64,000 bases of DNA from Porites lobata. Its lineage: Eukaryota > Cnidaria > Anthozoa > Scleractinia > Poritidae. Within the stretch, counting starts at the first letter, position 1; each line of letters begins with the position of its first letter. This document shows, piece after piece, positions 45,100 to 56,790 of this stretch. The notes under the pieces were generated by a model. The model saw only the letters and a list, made by a program, of their open reading frames with translations. It did no database searches and was not told where the DNA came from. The stretch spans positions 248,501 to 312,500 of the forward strand of contig CALNXK010000152.1 of NCBI GenBank assembly GCA_942486035.1. Direction: 5' to 3'. The position numbers were made by a program, and so were the translations under genes.

Positions 45100-45490
45100 C
45101 ACTAAGTTTGCGTGCTTAAATGGGGGATTCAGGTCGATATCGATCAGATGTAGCGGTTCTCTCTTTTTGTGAAAGTTAGTTTTTTTTTTGCGAGTGTTGT
45201 ACATTAGTTATTTACCTATTGCTGTATTTTGGCACTATGCCTGCGTGCTTATTTGGGGGATTTAGGTCGAGATCGACCGGTTATAGCAGTTTTTCTTTTT
45301 GCTTAGCCTCTGTGCTCCTACTGTGTTCCCTGTGCCAGGTATATGTTGTCAGAGTTTTATTAATTAGTTTCCCCAGAATAACTGGCCGCCTAACTGGCAC
45401 TAAGCCTGCGTGCTTAACTGGGTGATTCAGGTCAAGAGTGACCATTTGTAGCATGAGTGTTTTCTTTTTGTGAAAGCTAGTTTACGAGTG
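45100..45490 (+). repeat. Three diverged tandem units of about 130-180 bp
   Basis: Units begin with GTGCTTAAATGGGGGATTCA, GTGCTTATTTGGGGGATTTA and GTGCTTAACTGGGTGATTCA near 45113, 45246 and 45410. Each continues with GGTCGA- or GGTCAAG-type sequence and T-rich CTTTTTGTGAAAG. ACTGGCAGC repeats lie between 45050 and 45090. No coding sense was seen. They may be the 5' untranslated part of the element or gene starting near 44.36 kb. Confidence 0.5.
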
Positions 45491-45656
45491 TTGTACATTA
45501 GGTATTCACCAGTAATCACCTATTATTGTATTTACATAAGTACTTTTTAGGTTGGTTCTAGCCAAGCCGTCCCAAAATAAACTTATTTGCCTTTACATTT
45601 TGTCTGTTGATGTTGTGTAGTGGAGTCAAAATCCCAAGATTTCACACGCACGCTTT

Positions 45657-45860
45657 GTGTTGCTTGCCATCACCGGAAGAAGCAAAAACATAACTTCCAG
45701 GTTTGCTTCGTTGACCAAGCAAGACATCGAAAAAATAGTTGAAGACAAGGACTCACAAAAAACAAAAAGGTCTACGAAGGTGGCAAAGCAGCTGTTTGTT
45801 GATTACGTGAAAGAGAAAAAACTGAGAGAACCTGGGGTATTTTTACACGTTTTGAAATAA
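45657..45860 (+). pseudogene. Possible tyrosine-recombinase-like (DUF3504/Crypton-type) N-terminal exon fragment
   Basis: The frame includes SRFASLTKQDIEKIVEDKDS followed by KSTKVAKQLFVDY-type residues (here RSTKVAKQLFVDYVKEKK). This resembles the helical core-binding segment that precedes the recombinase-derived domain in QRICH1/ZMYM2-like proteins and Crypton elements. The recognisable part ends near GAACCTGGG|GTATTT, a possible donor. No catalytic domain was seen downstream. It may be an orphan exon of a transposon or of a host gene derived from one. Family assignment is from memory of the pattern. Confidence 0.4.
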
Positions 45861-46723
45861 ATTTTTCCGTGGGATGCCTGTGGCACTCCCACGGTAAAAA
45901 TCCGGTTCGGTTGTACCCAAAATTGCAAAGCCAGCCAATAGTCGACCAATGGGATTATACAAAACCTTTATCGATTTTTTATCGACTTGCTTCCTATGAA
46001 GAACGTTTCAGAACGTTTCATTTATATGTACGAACAAATTGCAAAGCCAGCCAATAAGATTGCCTAAAATCTTTATCGATTATCTCTTCTTCCAAGTTGA
46101 CCAATCAGTTTGTACAAAGTCTGTATCGATTTGCTTCCTCTGAGGAACTTTGAAATCAGAACGTTCCTTGCCAAATTTGTCGCCCTTGAGTTTTTACACT
46201 CGTGGTTTAGGATGGCTTGTTAACCAGCGAAATCCTTCGGGATACTGGCAAGTCACGAAAGGCGACCTAAGCCAAATTATTTCTTCCCTTCATGATTCTT
46301 TTTTGTTTAGGTCTAGCTTTTTCATAAGGTTTTAGTAGCGTCTGGTTGCGGGCCATGATTTCCGATAGATTTTTCTGTTCGGAGTTCGCCGAGCACAGCT
46401 AGAGTTCAGTTTTTTTCTTTTCTTATCGAAAACACCTTGCCGATGGGAGGTTAAATCGCGTAAATTTCAACTCGTACTCTTGACAATTGGCATTAAGATC
46501 CAACGACGCGACGGCGACAGGAACGTGCGTTCTTTCAGTCTTTATAGCGATTATTCCTACCCACTTACTTTGTCAGTTGTAGGCGAACCCTCTTGAAGCT
46601 GAATTTCAAGGGACCATAGCCAAGCTCAAAAAGAGAAATAAAATATCGTCGTTGCTTGTTTACGTCCTCCATAAAACGCGAAATTAGGCATTTTCACGTC
46701 GCAGTCCTGCAAAAACTGGAAAG

Positions 46724-46830
46724 AAATGTACAAAAAAGTGCGATGCACGTGCGAAATTGCGGTTTTGCTAATTAAACCTATTGTTTTTTTGACGTTCTCG
46801 CTGTCGTCCGCGTCGTTAGATCTTAAAGTC
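46724..46830 (+). repeat. Dispersed repeat (relative at 50664-50760)
   Basis: ATGTACAAAAAAGTGCGATGCACGTGC-type sequence with a following TTTTGCTAATTA and GACGTTCTCG block has a diverged direct relative at 50664-50760 (ATGTACAAAAACGTGTGCTGC). The plus frame here is a repeat artefact. Confidence 0.5.
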
Positions 46831-49800
46831 CCTATTGTCCTCGTCGATCGACGACTCGCTTTCGGCATGGACTGGACTTCTGGATGGGACACGGATCAGG
46901 ACCTTAGTAAACTTATTATACCTTGGAATCAGGGATAATCACTGGAACTATGTTAACTTTGAGACCTTGGAAACACATTGCAATTAATATTTAACATTAT
47001 CAAGAGCATCTTGGAATATTAAACTTTCATCTTGGATTAAAACATTGGAACTTTATCGAACTTTGTAACCCTGAGTTCGAACCTGGATAAAGCAAGTAGA
47101 TGTTTTGTTTTGTTTTGTTCCATTAACCTAAAACTACAATGTTCATTTCTCTTTGAAAAAGTTACCTGTGGCAACTTACTACCAAGATATGACGTATCTT
47201 TATACATATAGTTCCTGTTCAGGTTAATCAGAGAGCATTATGCGCATGTTCTCCATTACTTGTTTCCGTTACCATTCCAATTTAAGGATCTTTAAGTTAC
47301 ACGGGTAAACCTTGTTTTGATGCAAAATAACTTACTACTATAAATTCAGTCATAGGCACATTAAACCAACCCATACAGGTAACCTACTCATCGATGCTCA
47401 TAATATGACACATCTTTCCGGTTTCCCTAATTTTTGCAAATTCAGATAGAACGCCATTATGCTTCCATAGACCAACGCATCCCACGGAAACGACTTTAGG
47501 CGTCTACTTAGTGTTGTGACCATTTTTCTTTTCCGTTTAATGTGTAATAAAATAGCTATTAGATTCGGTCTTTTTGATATCCAGAATAATCAAGGTCTGG
47601 GTAAGGGTTATCAGCCTCAGCCTTTACCCTGCGAGCACACGTTTCTCTCTTGCGTGGCTTTTGGCGTTCAAGGCTCAGTCAATTCCGACGTTCCCATCTC
47701 CCCTCCAGGCATTTGTCATCTTGTCGGTGCGTGACCGCGCGATACCGGTTGGATGCTCTAACCAACTGAGATATGAAGCCACTGATGTTGGAAGCTGGTC
47801 AGTTACCATAGTCAATAATTTATTCATCTTTTATCCTAAGAGTAAATATATAAGTACGCCGGCGAAACAACATACATGTAGACCTACAAATATTATATGC
47901 ACTTAACATTGAAGGGTTCAACATAAATCTCATATCATGAAACCAAAAGCTCATGCAGTTAAGAAACAAGTAAATTATGACAGATCATATTAATTTGAAC
48001 TTTTTTTTTGTATTATTTCATCTCCTTTTCTAATTGGCTCAAATTCCCAGGCTTACTCTTCATAACCAGGAGGCCCTTACCATATTTGGAAGTTTGAGGT
48101 AATATTCCGTATGATGGAATACTGATTGGACTAATATGCATTCGCAACTTATGATTTCCGACGACGCAGTGACAAGGTAAACAAGCCGTTTTGGCACGTG
48201 TACATTCAAGAAAATGGAAGAAATAGCCGAATTACTGAGAAAAACTAAACGGAACAAGCACAAGAACACAAAAATGTATTGCATTCAACAGGCGCGGTAT
48301 ACATATATTTATTTGTCTTTTTGAACTTGATAAACAGTACCAATTGATAACTTTCTTTTTCCTCGCAAAACCCGCAGTCCGTGATATGACTATGTCGAAT
48401 TAGTAATTCCGCACTTCCGTGTATGATCTTAATGCACATATTTGCAATATTGTTATTGCCAAGTTACCATGTCAGGAATGGAAAAGGTTAGCGTACCAAG
48501 AATGATCCTAAAATGTAACTCAGCATATTTTTAGTAAACGAGAACAGGTAAAAGTAGTTTTCTGATGCGCTGAGCAAGAATCTTGAGTAGTTTTCTACGT
48601 CGGTGCTAATTTGCCAGCCCGTGTTGCTTTATCTGCGAAGAGCCTTCATTGATATGCGAAAGAGAATGCATAATTTAACGCTTTCAAAGTTACAGTCTGA
48701 CCCTGGCTGGGCAGTTTCCAAGAAACTTAAATTGATCCCAGAGTTAGCTTTCTGGAAAACTGAAAGCCTACCCCTCCCCTAAGAAAAGCCAACATTACCC
48801 CGAAGATGACCATTTAAAGACGTTTAGAGAATTAAGTCGTATCTTTTGGGTCGGAAAAATGTATTACTCTAAAAGTCTTAAAAATAACAGAGAGGTGTCG
48901 GTATGCTTTTTCAATGCAAAAGACTAGACCTTTTATTATTCGCGAAGCTCGGTTAATTTGAAATGCTCCAAAACGAAACGTTAAAACAACAGTGTCGCTC
49001 AGGTTACTTCATTCGAGGTAAATATACACTGACGCTTCAATAAAGTAGGTTAAGTGGGTAAGGTAGAAAAATGTACAGAATACGTGTTAAGTTGAGACTG
49101 AACTATGCGCATAAACCATAACCATCACAGAATATGCTTACGCGTCAATATTCAGAATACTTGGCGTCTAAGACTTCTACAAACAAACTAAAGCATATCT
49201 AGTAATTCTCTCTATATAGACAATGGAAATAAACTGAGTGTAATATACTGAAACTGTTTTCAAGTTTTATTCACACTCGAATCGCTTCGGGTAAAGCATT
49301 CCTTTGTGGGAAAGAAATGCAATGCTTCAAATCAGGTGAAGACTTAAGCTGCCTAATCAAACTTACTAAATAAACGCTAAATGCACATCTAAATAATGTG
49401 GAATCAAACTTTTGTGGAAGGTGTTTAAAACAACACTGAATGTCCAGAAATTCCAAGAGCAGTCAATAGCACTCGCTTATTAAGGATATTGCAACTGGAC
49501 TCCCTTTTCATCCTAATAACGTCCGGTTTCTGATTTGCAAATTAATTGCGGGTTTATGTTATTTTTGTGAAAACCCGTAAGACACAAAGGAATATCCAGA
49601 AGTTTCAGATTTTAAAGCTTCAGTTTATTTACAAAACGTTATTATAAAAACATCTGTAAACTTAATTAAGCAGGGCAAACTTTGGAATATCGTTTTAATG
49701 ATAAAGGCGATTGGAGAATTAAAATAGCGGACGTTGTATTGGAAAATAGGGTGACAGCCGAAGAGATAGAAAAAAAAGTGAGGGTTTACGGTTAGAGCAA

Positions 49801-50307
49801 ATAATATCAATCAATAAATCAATTAGTCCTACCTTTCATGTAACATAACAACACATCATTGATGAAACGTTTCATTATTAATATTGAATGTTCGTCGCCT
49901 CCATAAATCGCTTGACTGGTATGAAAAGTTTAAAGGCGATGAAATTATTCATCGGTCAATTTGCATCTGCTAGTAAGCCAATAGGATTTGTTGACTATTA
50001 CAGCGAACTAAATATATCTCTTGTGATTAATTCTAATGGTGGATCCCGGGAAGCGACAAAGAGATATTTAATAGACAGGAAATTATAACAGGGTCACCCG
50101 ACGTTCGATATCTTTTCTGTAGAATATCTGTTCGGAGAAGCAAATATTGCCTAGAACTTCTATTACTTTTAAGGACGGCTAAAAAATTTTAGATGATCAT
50201 TCCATTCATGTACAATTTTCGAAGCTTATCTGATAAATTCCCTATGATTTTCTAGAGTTAAATTTTTCACATTTCACTTCACAAATTAGGCTACTTTATC
50301 TATCTTT

Positions 50308-50381
50308 GCCTTATCTATCAAATGCGACTCAGTTCGTAACTCAGTTCGTAAGGCCAGGGAGTCGCATTCGATAGATAAGGC
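50308..50381. repeat. Hairpin MITE
   Basis: GCCTTATCTATCAAATGCGA then CTC pairs with GAGTCGCATTCGATAGATAA then GGC. CTCAGTTCGTAA is repeated twice in the loop. Confidence 0.7.
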
Positions 50382-51285
50382 CATAACTCTTGAACTTCAT
50401 GGTCTAAACCGCCGTGACGAATTATTGTAATCCATATCCTTAGTATTTTTCCTTTCCACTTTTTATGTTGTACGTCATTTCCGCCTCTCCCTTTTATTGC
50501 GACATTCTCCATCTATATAATATGGTGATTGCCACATAAGTTCAGTAACATCTGTAAACCGGAAGAAGGCTGGTATGGCCAGCCGAAATATTGTTATAAA
50601 AAACAATACACGTTGTTTTAAATCAGCTTTGCAGTAGTTTTTGGACTTCTCGTTCTTGGCAAAGATATGTACAAAAACGTGTGCTGCACGTGCAAAGTTG
50701 TTTTTTTGCTAGTTAGTTCTTTTGTTGTTTTTAACCGTTCTCCAACGTTACCTTCGCCGCTTAGCATTACACGATTTTATATTTTGTTTGAACAAACTAA
50801 AAATATTATCGAGAGCTTCGTTTTTAGCCATGGCTAAATCTATTTGTTATTCTTTGCTCTTTACAACCATGGCTACCGTAAATCTTCTATTGAGCCCCTC
50901 TCCCCTCTAGATGGGGTGCCTATTTATTTCAAGCACGTTTGAGAAGAGGGCGCTTCATAGAAAGGTGGGCCTAAATAATTTAACGAAATGAAGCAGCTCC
51001 TTGTTTTTCAAAACGACTCGAAGATGGTATCAATTGTCCATAAAGAAGTAGGACACAGAGTGGACATGCTAATTACAAGTGCACGACATTAGCGGTCTTG
51101 CAACCAAAGATCAAAACAAATCGGAACTTCCGGCATATGAATAAACCATACCAGATCAGTTCATTGTTTGTTCCTTTGGTAGTGAAGAATAAGGAAGGAG
51201 CAGGAGGGAGAGAGAGAGAGAGAGGGCGGGGGGTTCGGGGGGCTTCATAACTTTCTTTCTTTATTGTATAAGGCTCCAAATAAAT

Positions 51286-51350
51286 AAAACATGTATGTAT
51301 GTATGTATGTATGCAGGTATGTATGTATGTATACATGTATGTATGTATGT
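51286..51350. repeat. ATGT microsatellite
   Basis: A (ATGT)n run with single GCAG and ATAC interruptions, preceded by a (GA)n tract near 51210-51225. Confidence 0.95.
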
Positions 51351-51777
51351 TCCCTGAAAAGGGGGGAGGCCCTTATTTGAGAGGGGGGGCTTCATAAAGG
51401 ATTTACGGTCATTTAGTCCCTTAATTTGTTTGGTCACTTTTGATTTTGTACTTTTTTCCCCTTAAAGATGAAGGTACGTGTCTTTCATTCAGTTTATTCG
51501 TCTAGGTGTGTGGACGGTGTGTGGACCGAGCCCAGATGTATCTTCTTTCAAGCCAAATCAACCCACCCGGCGGTCAACGGTTTTATTACCGTGACTGTAA
51601 AGGACATTTTGACACTGGTTCACAGTGTGTGACTTGTTTTATGAACTACTGGCTCTGCCCTCTTTCTACGTAATACTCAAGATATACCATCTGGTTTAGG
51701 TAATTGCGGGTTTTAAGTCTAATTTGGAATACGTAAGCACATAACTAAGTTACGACCGTTCACGAAACAGAGCCACC

Positions 51778-51951
51778 ATGGATACATCCCGTTTTAAATT
51801 AAACGGAACTTTATTCGACAGCGACATTGGCCTTGTCTTCGATTTACCCAACCAAGACGCAAGGGCCGCACGGAGTCCCGGGATGGTTCTTAAAGAAGAA
51901 CGCGGACAATTTTGGCTGCGCCCTGCATGGGCAGAAGGAAAAAATGTAAGA
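51778..51951 (+). CDS. Candidate first coding exon, unknown protein
   Basis: An ATG in a perfect vertebrate-style context (GCCACCATGG) opens MDTSRFKLNGTLFDSDIGLV and continues with polar, low-repeat sequence through GQFWLRPAWAEGKN. At 51952 the frame meets GTAAGA, a good donor. Without splicing it ends at TAA after 67 codons. I do not recognise the protein, and I found no following exon on the plus strand. The start context and donor make it better than the other short frames here, but it could be chance. Confidence 0.25.
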
Positions 51952-52879
51952 GCTATAACTCAAGCTCACCAACTGTGGTAATGATCAGAGTAAGATTATT
52001 TGCTCTTCAAACGAAAACTAATAATAAAAATAATAATCAATATCCGAGAATCGACCGAGGTACCGTACTTCTACTTTAAAACGTGCTAAAAGCTGCGCAT
52101 GCACCGTGTAACGAAGCACATCCGGTACGTGCACCTAGTTAGGTTGATCAAACTTAACACCTGGATTTCTCCTCTGTTGTTGCTGTTTGTGCACAGTACA
52201 AGTACTAAGGTTACTAGAAATACGTGCATCGCAGAACCTCGAGTAGCTTTGGGTGGGGGGGGGGATGGCCCGTAAAAGTTTAGGGATGGGGGAAAGAGAA
52301 ACTAACGTAAATTGAGTACTTGTTCGGGGAGGCGAGAGGGGAAGGGTCCGCACCGGCTCTAATGTTGAACAACCTCAATAACCGATGTTCAATCTTCTTT
52401 TGGTGGAGTAAATTGGTTCTCAGTCCCTGGCATTAAAATGAAAGGGATGAGATCTGGTACTGGTGAGTATTGGGTTGCTGATATTATTAAGTAATAGTAG
52501 CGAAAGTTGCAAAGGTCTCGGGTTCACCCCATGTGAATTGCTACTAATTTTCCAAAGGAAATGGTTGTAAAGCTGGATGACTGCAGGCCAAATATCCATA
52601 TATTCAGTGGCATTTGTTCAATTTCTGAAAGATTAAGTACGGTTTAAGTGTATGTGGATTTGTTCATCAATCTGTATAACGGAATATTTATTCAAAAAAA
52701 TATTCTGCGTGAGAGATCCCCGATACATATACATTTAAGTGGGAAACCTGCCTCACTGTTATCAGCAGATAACACAATAAAGCATTGGAGACAATAATTA
52801 CAAACAAAGATGTTTTATTTTATTACTTTCTGACTTAGCGTCCATCATTCTGGGAAGTAAATATAAAGAATTATAATTA

Positions 52880-53408
52880 AATACCCTTATTATTCATTCA
52901 AAATATTTCCCCCGATTCTGATTAGCTAAAAGCACACGCATAATTCACCATAACCAGCTCCTGATGACCAAATTTGGAAAAATTTTGCGTTTAATGAACC
53001 GATGGCGTCAAAAGTGCACCTTCTTGCAGGTTAATGCACCGTTAACGGAGAGGACCTGGGGACGGGGTTCAGTTGTTTTGAAATGACTGACATTTCACTC
53101 GTTTCAAGAGTAAGAACTAGGCGAAATTATAGCTAAGAGCATGGCAAGGACAGCAAGAACACAACTCAAAGGGCGACATCTGGAGATCTGGAGAATATTT
53201 GGGAAGCTCAACAACCCTAAACGTGCACTATCGAAGATGAACTTAACATCGATGGAGGTAAGCATGTTTTAGCTTTGTTTTTAAACTGAGATTTATTTTG
53301 AATAAATAATAAAACAATTATTGAATTCGGCTTTCGTATCATATTAAGGATTTTGAGAGGGTAATAAATTCTTCATAAGATACTCAGCCTCATTCATTAA
53401 TTGTTAAT
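52880..53408 (+). repeat. Dispersed repeat, copy 2
   Basis: This is a direct relative of 7925-8478, diverged and with small indels. It lacks the GGGTGTTATCC hairpin of copy 1 and contains an extra segment near 53190-53240. It lies between genes A and B. Confidence 0.75.
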
Positions 53409-54224
53409 TAAATCAGCACAGCCTTATCGTAAATAAGCTTAGGCTGCAAGAATGTAAGTATTTGAAAAAGCATTCCAGTGTCATTAATGATTAGTGACGA
53501 CATTATTACCAATTCACTTGCATGTAAATGGTGATTACAAACGTCATTCGCAAAGACTATAAGCATTTTACAGTACTCCTACAATCAGCATAGGGAGCAA
53601 TGGCATCACTGCTATTTTCTAGCTGATTCTAAATTTAGTTCCCTTAGCTTTCTTAAATCAGTGAACGCAAGGAGAAGGAAAGTAATAGAAAGGGAAAGTA
53701 AATACAAGGCGTATTAATATTACTGCAGTTCCAACGATATACGTTTGGAATGAGGAATAACCTTGGAAACATTCGAGTCGTAAATCACAGCATCAAAGTC
53801 TTTTCGAATTTCCAACCCGCGAGTTGTTTCATTTTGTTCATTTAGTGTTGTTAATGACTGGTTAATTATCTGTCATATCATTCAAAATCGTCTTCATCTT
53901 TGTCACGTTTGGCATATTTAGAAGTTAGGAACTAATCTACTTACACCTTTGATGAAGATCTAAAATGGCTAATAATTAAACATTTTGCTTTGCCACTAAA
54001 AAGACGACTTTGTGCCACCAGTAACCATAACAAATAAATGTAACCAACGTCTAAAATGTTCTCAAGAAACAAAGGTAAAGAGGAGAAAAATACAGAAAGC
54101 AAAAATAAAAGGCTTACGACTTAGTTTGATAAAGTACATAAATCGCTGCAGAGTCAAGTGAGTATCAAAAGCAAAAACTGACAAACCTATCTGCTAACTC
54201 GGAGACAGTTTACCTGACCGCCCC

Positions 54225-54480
54225 CCGGTTAGCTTAATTGGATAAGCGCCGGTCTGCCGTGGTGTCGGGAGGTCGAGGGTTCAAAGCCTTGGCGGATCGA
54301 CACTCAGGGTCTTTAAATAACTTAAAAGCAGTGCGCTGCCGTTGTTCTGACATCTACATTCCCAAACGTTTAGACATTCTAGTTTTCTCAGACAAGGACG
54401 AAAGGCCCAGTCTCTTTCGCAGCAGACGGATTGTTGAAGAACATAATCACGCTGCTGCTCATGAAGCCTAGAGGGCGTAG
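54225..54480 (+). mobile_element. tRNA-derived SINE
   Basis: The 5' part has an RNA polymerase III A-box-like TTAGCTTAATTGGATAAGC and a B-box-like GGGTTCAAAGCC, spaced as in a tRNA (about 54228-54295). It does not form a good complete tRNA: the acceptor stem is poor. A non-tRNA body follows (TCTTTAAATAACTT, CATTCTAGTTTTCTC, GACAAGGACGAAAGGC), which I associate with cnidarian SINE bodies. The 3' end is not sharply defined. Frames in both directions across it are shadows. Confidence 0.65.
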
Positions 54481-54658
54481 ACCCTGATGGACTACCCTTT
54501 ATAGGTTGGGTGGATATCAATTGGGACGCATGCACAAGTCCTGTCTCCACGGTTATTCGAGACGAGACCTTAGAATAAGACTGAGAAAGATAATGCACTT
54601 AATCATAATTAGTATTTAACAAATCAGTGATTAACAATTTTCGCTCGTTTTGATTGGT

Positions 54659-54694
<36 letters not shown>

Positions 54695-55345
54695 CTGCGA
54701 CCGGAGACAAGATGGCGTCTCGTTTCGAGACATTTTCGAAAGACGAAATTTGAGTGATAGATGAAGGGGTCGTACAAACAAATACCAAGAAACTGACGAC
54801 CTTTGGCTTGTCGGTGTTTACTGGTGGGTGGAAAATTATTTCCATGCCGAATTTGCAACAAAATCACAAAAATGCTCTTGACAATATCCCGAAATGTTTG
54901 TAAATAGTAAACCAAGTTCCTACTAAGTGACGTTTTTAATTGACAAAAAGTTACTTTTTTCACTTTTATCCAACTGATTTGGTAACTACTAAAAGAACTA
55001 TCGCCCGAACACCGCTAGATATACACCTCGACGCGTCGCGTCTCGGTATATTTTCCACTACCACTATTCACCTTCCCTTCGGGAGATAGTTGTATACTAT
55101 AGCCAAGTTGTCAAATCTGATTGGAAATCAGCTGTCCAGATTTTAGCATTATAGGTCAGTGTAATAGGGTACGTTGAGTATGCGTCATGCCTGAGTAATT
55201 AGACAGTACTCGCCATCAGCAGTGAGCGCACCCAAAAGTGCGTGTTCTTTTAATGCTAGCAAAAAATCTCGGAATGACCGGAATATACTGCGTATCAGTA
55301 ATTTTAAAACAGCTTTTATTATCACAAATGTTGTTGTAGTTGTCT

Positions 55346-55448
55346 GGTCTCGTCATACTCGTGATTAAACAAATAGGGCTACCGTCGTCCGATTTGTTGG
55401 GCCTTTTTGGTGTTGCGATTTGTTTAATCACTCGTATGATTAGAGACC
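55346..55448. repeat. Hairpin MITE
   Basis: GGTCTCGTCATACTCGTGAT then TAAACAAAT pairs with ATTTGTTTAATCACTCGTAT then GATTAGAGACC. The minus frame 55602-55216 runs through it and is not a gene. Confidence 0.65.
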
Positions 55449-56300
55449 GAATTGGACTCCACTGAGTCCTATCACCATTATAAAAAAGCAGGTCCAACAA
55501 CAGGGAATTTTTTTCTTGTGCAGAATGAACAGTTTTAATTAATTTAATCAACAATAAGAAAACAAAGAAGCAATTTGCAGGGGGATTGCAAATTGAATAC
55601 AAAAAGATGCCGTAACGTAACTAATTGCTTTAAGCACTAATTTTACTCAATCTGGTTGCACTGTTGCTAATATTGTAAGCTGAAATGTAAAAAATAGCCA
55701 AAATATAATGTTTACACAAATAACTGGGCACATTTTGTGACACCTTTAGCGGGTGCACCGTGAACTATATACTACCAAGTGCAGTAGCATACGAACCATT
55801 CATAAGAGTTGCTGAGTGCTACTGTAAACTAGGGGTAGGAAGCTTAAACAGTCAGTGGTAAATGTTCGCATTCTTACTCGCAAGCGAAAGTTTGTAAACG
55901 TATAGTAACTATACATTTTGATGTGCTTAGGCCTTCCGCCACAAAAAAAACCATTAAAATAGAAACGGTGACCGAAAATATCGTGTGCACGTGTGCTGGT
56001 AGCATGCGCTTAGAATTACAGTTACAGTTCCATCTCTTTCGAACGGTTTAGTGGGGACAGTCGAAAAGCATCAATCAATGCGTTTTCAGTGACAACGAAA
56101 ATGACTACTTTTGAAAACGCATGAGCGTGAACTGGGCTTAAACGTGTCGAGAATTGAATTATAAAAGGGAGCACTTTGTCGCCACTCAGCTATTTTCTTA
56201 CAGCTACATTGTACGCCTATTTTCTTATTTGCCTTTTTTGGTATCTATTCTAAAAGTGCGGAGATTTTATCAAATCCAAAGAACTGCATTGCAAAAACGA

Positions 56301-56790
56301 TTAGCAAGATGTAGTATCTTGTGGGCTCTGTCCTTTGGGTAAGTAATTAATGGAATGTCCAGTCTTTGGTTGGGACTCGTGTTCCCCATTACATACATTA
56401 TTGTCGGCAACATCGGATTCTTGGAGTGCTTCGTTAATGTGGGATACTTGTTGGCTCTTGACTGGATTATAACTGAGTTCTGATTTACTTGGCTTCTTAT
56501 CATTTGTCTTTTTCCCAAGTGCTACACCAGACGGTTTCCCAGGCAATGATGGATAAATAGGAGATGCTGGTTGATCGTAGATCGGGTTATTAACAGATGG
56601 AATTGTCTTATGCTCAATCTGGTCCGGAGAAGACGAACCGACATACTCGCTTTTTTCTTCCATTTCCACGGCTTGCTCAACGGCATGAATGTGATCGTTT
56701 GCTCTGGAAGAAGTATTCATAGGCTCCTTATGTGTAGTATCGCGGTGCTCTAAATCTCCTCGGCTTTCCAAACGTCTTTTATGACTGAAT
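56301..56790 (-). CDS. Gene A exon: cytoplasmic tail and stop
   Basis: The last coding exon starts FSHKRRLESRGDLEHRDTTH and encodes a polar, disordered tail ending PQDTTSC and TAA. It contains NPIYDQP, SPIYPSLPGKP and ELSYNPV, tyrosine motifs that could bind SH2- or PTB-type adaptors once phosphorylated, and a proline-rich stretch. Function is inferred from motif shape only. No clear polyadenylation signal was identified downstream. Confidence 0.75.

Larger units (their letters stand above)
46940..51420. other. Intergenic stretch with no recognised gene
   Basis: Only repeats are visible: the hairpin at 50308-50381, a half MITE near 48709-48795, a tRNA-like A-box sequence on the minus strand near 47770, and the ATGT run. 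The short frames here show no domain or splice support. Confidence 0.4.
53409..56300. other. Region downstream of gene A: SINE, MITE and unassigned sequence
   Basis: It holds the SINE (54225-54480), a small hairpin near 55017-55057 (TATACACCTCGACGC paired with GCGTCTCGGTATA) and the MITE at 55346-55448. The 3' untranslated region of gene A should lie just below 56301. No gene was seen. Confidence 0.4.

Noticed and set aside
47740..47790. A tRNA gene on the minus strand
   Set aside because: The A-box-like CTCAGTTGGTTAGAGC is clear, but no proper B box or acceptor stem follows. At most it is a decayed SINE head.
54281..54598. A 105-codon minus-strand frame and the opposite plus frame
   Set aside because: Both overlap the SINE and show no protein domain.
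55216..55602. A 128-codon minus-strand frame
   Set aside because: It runs through the hairpin MITE at 55346-55448, has no domain and fits no splice pattern.
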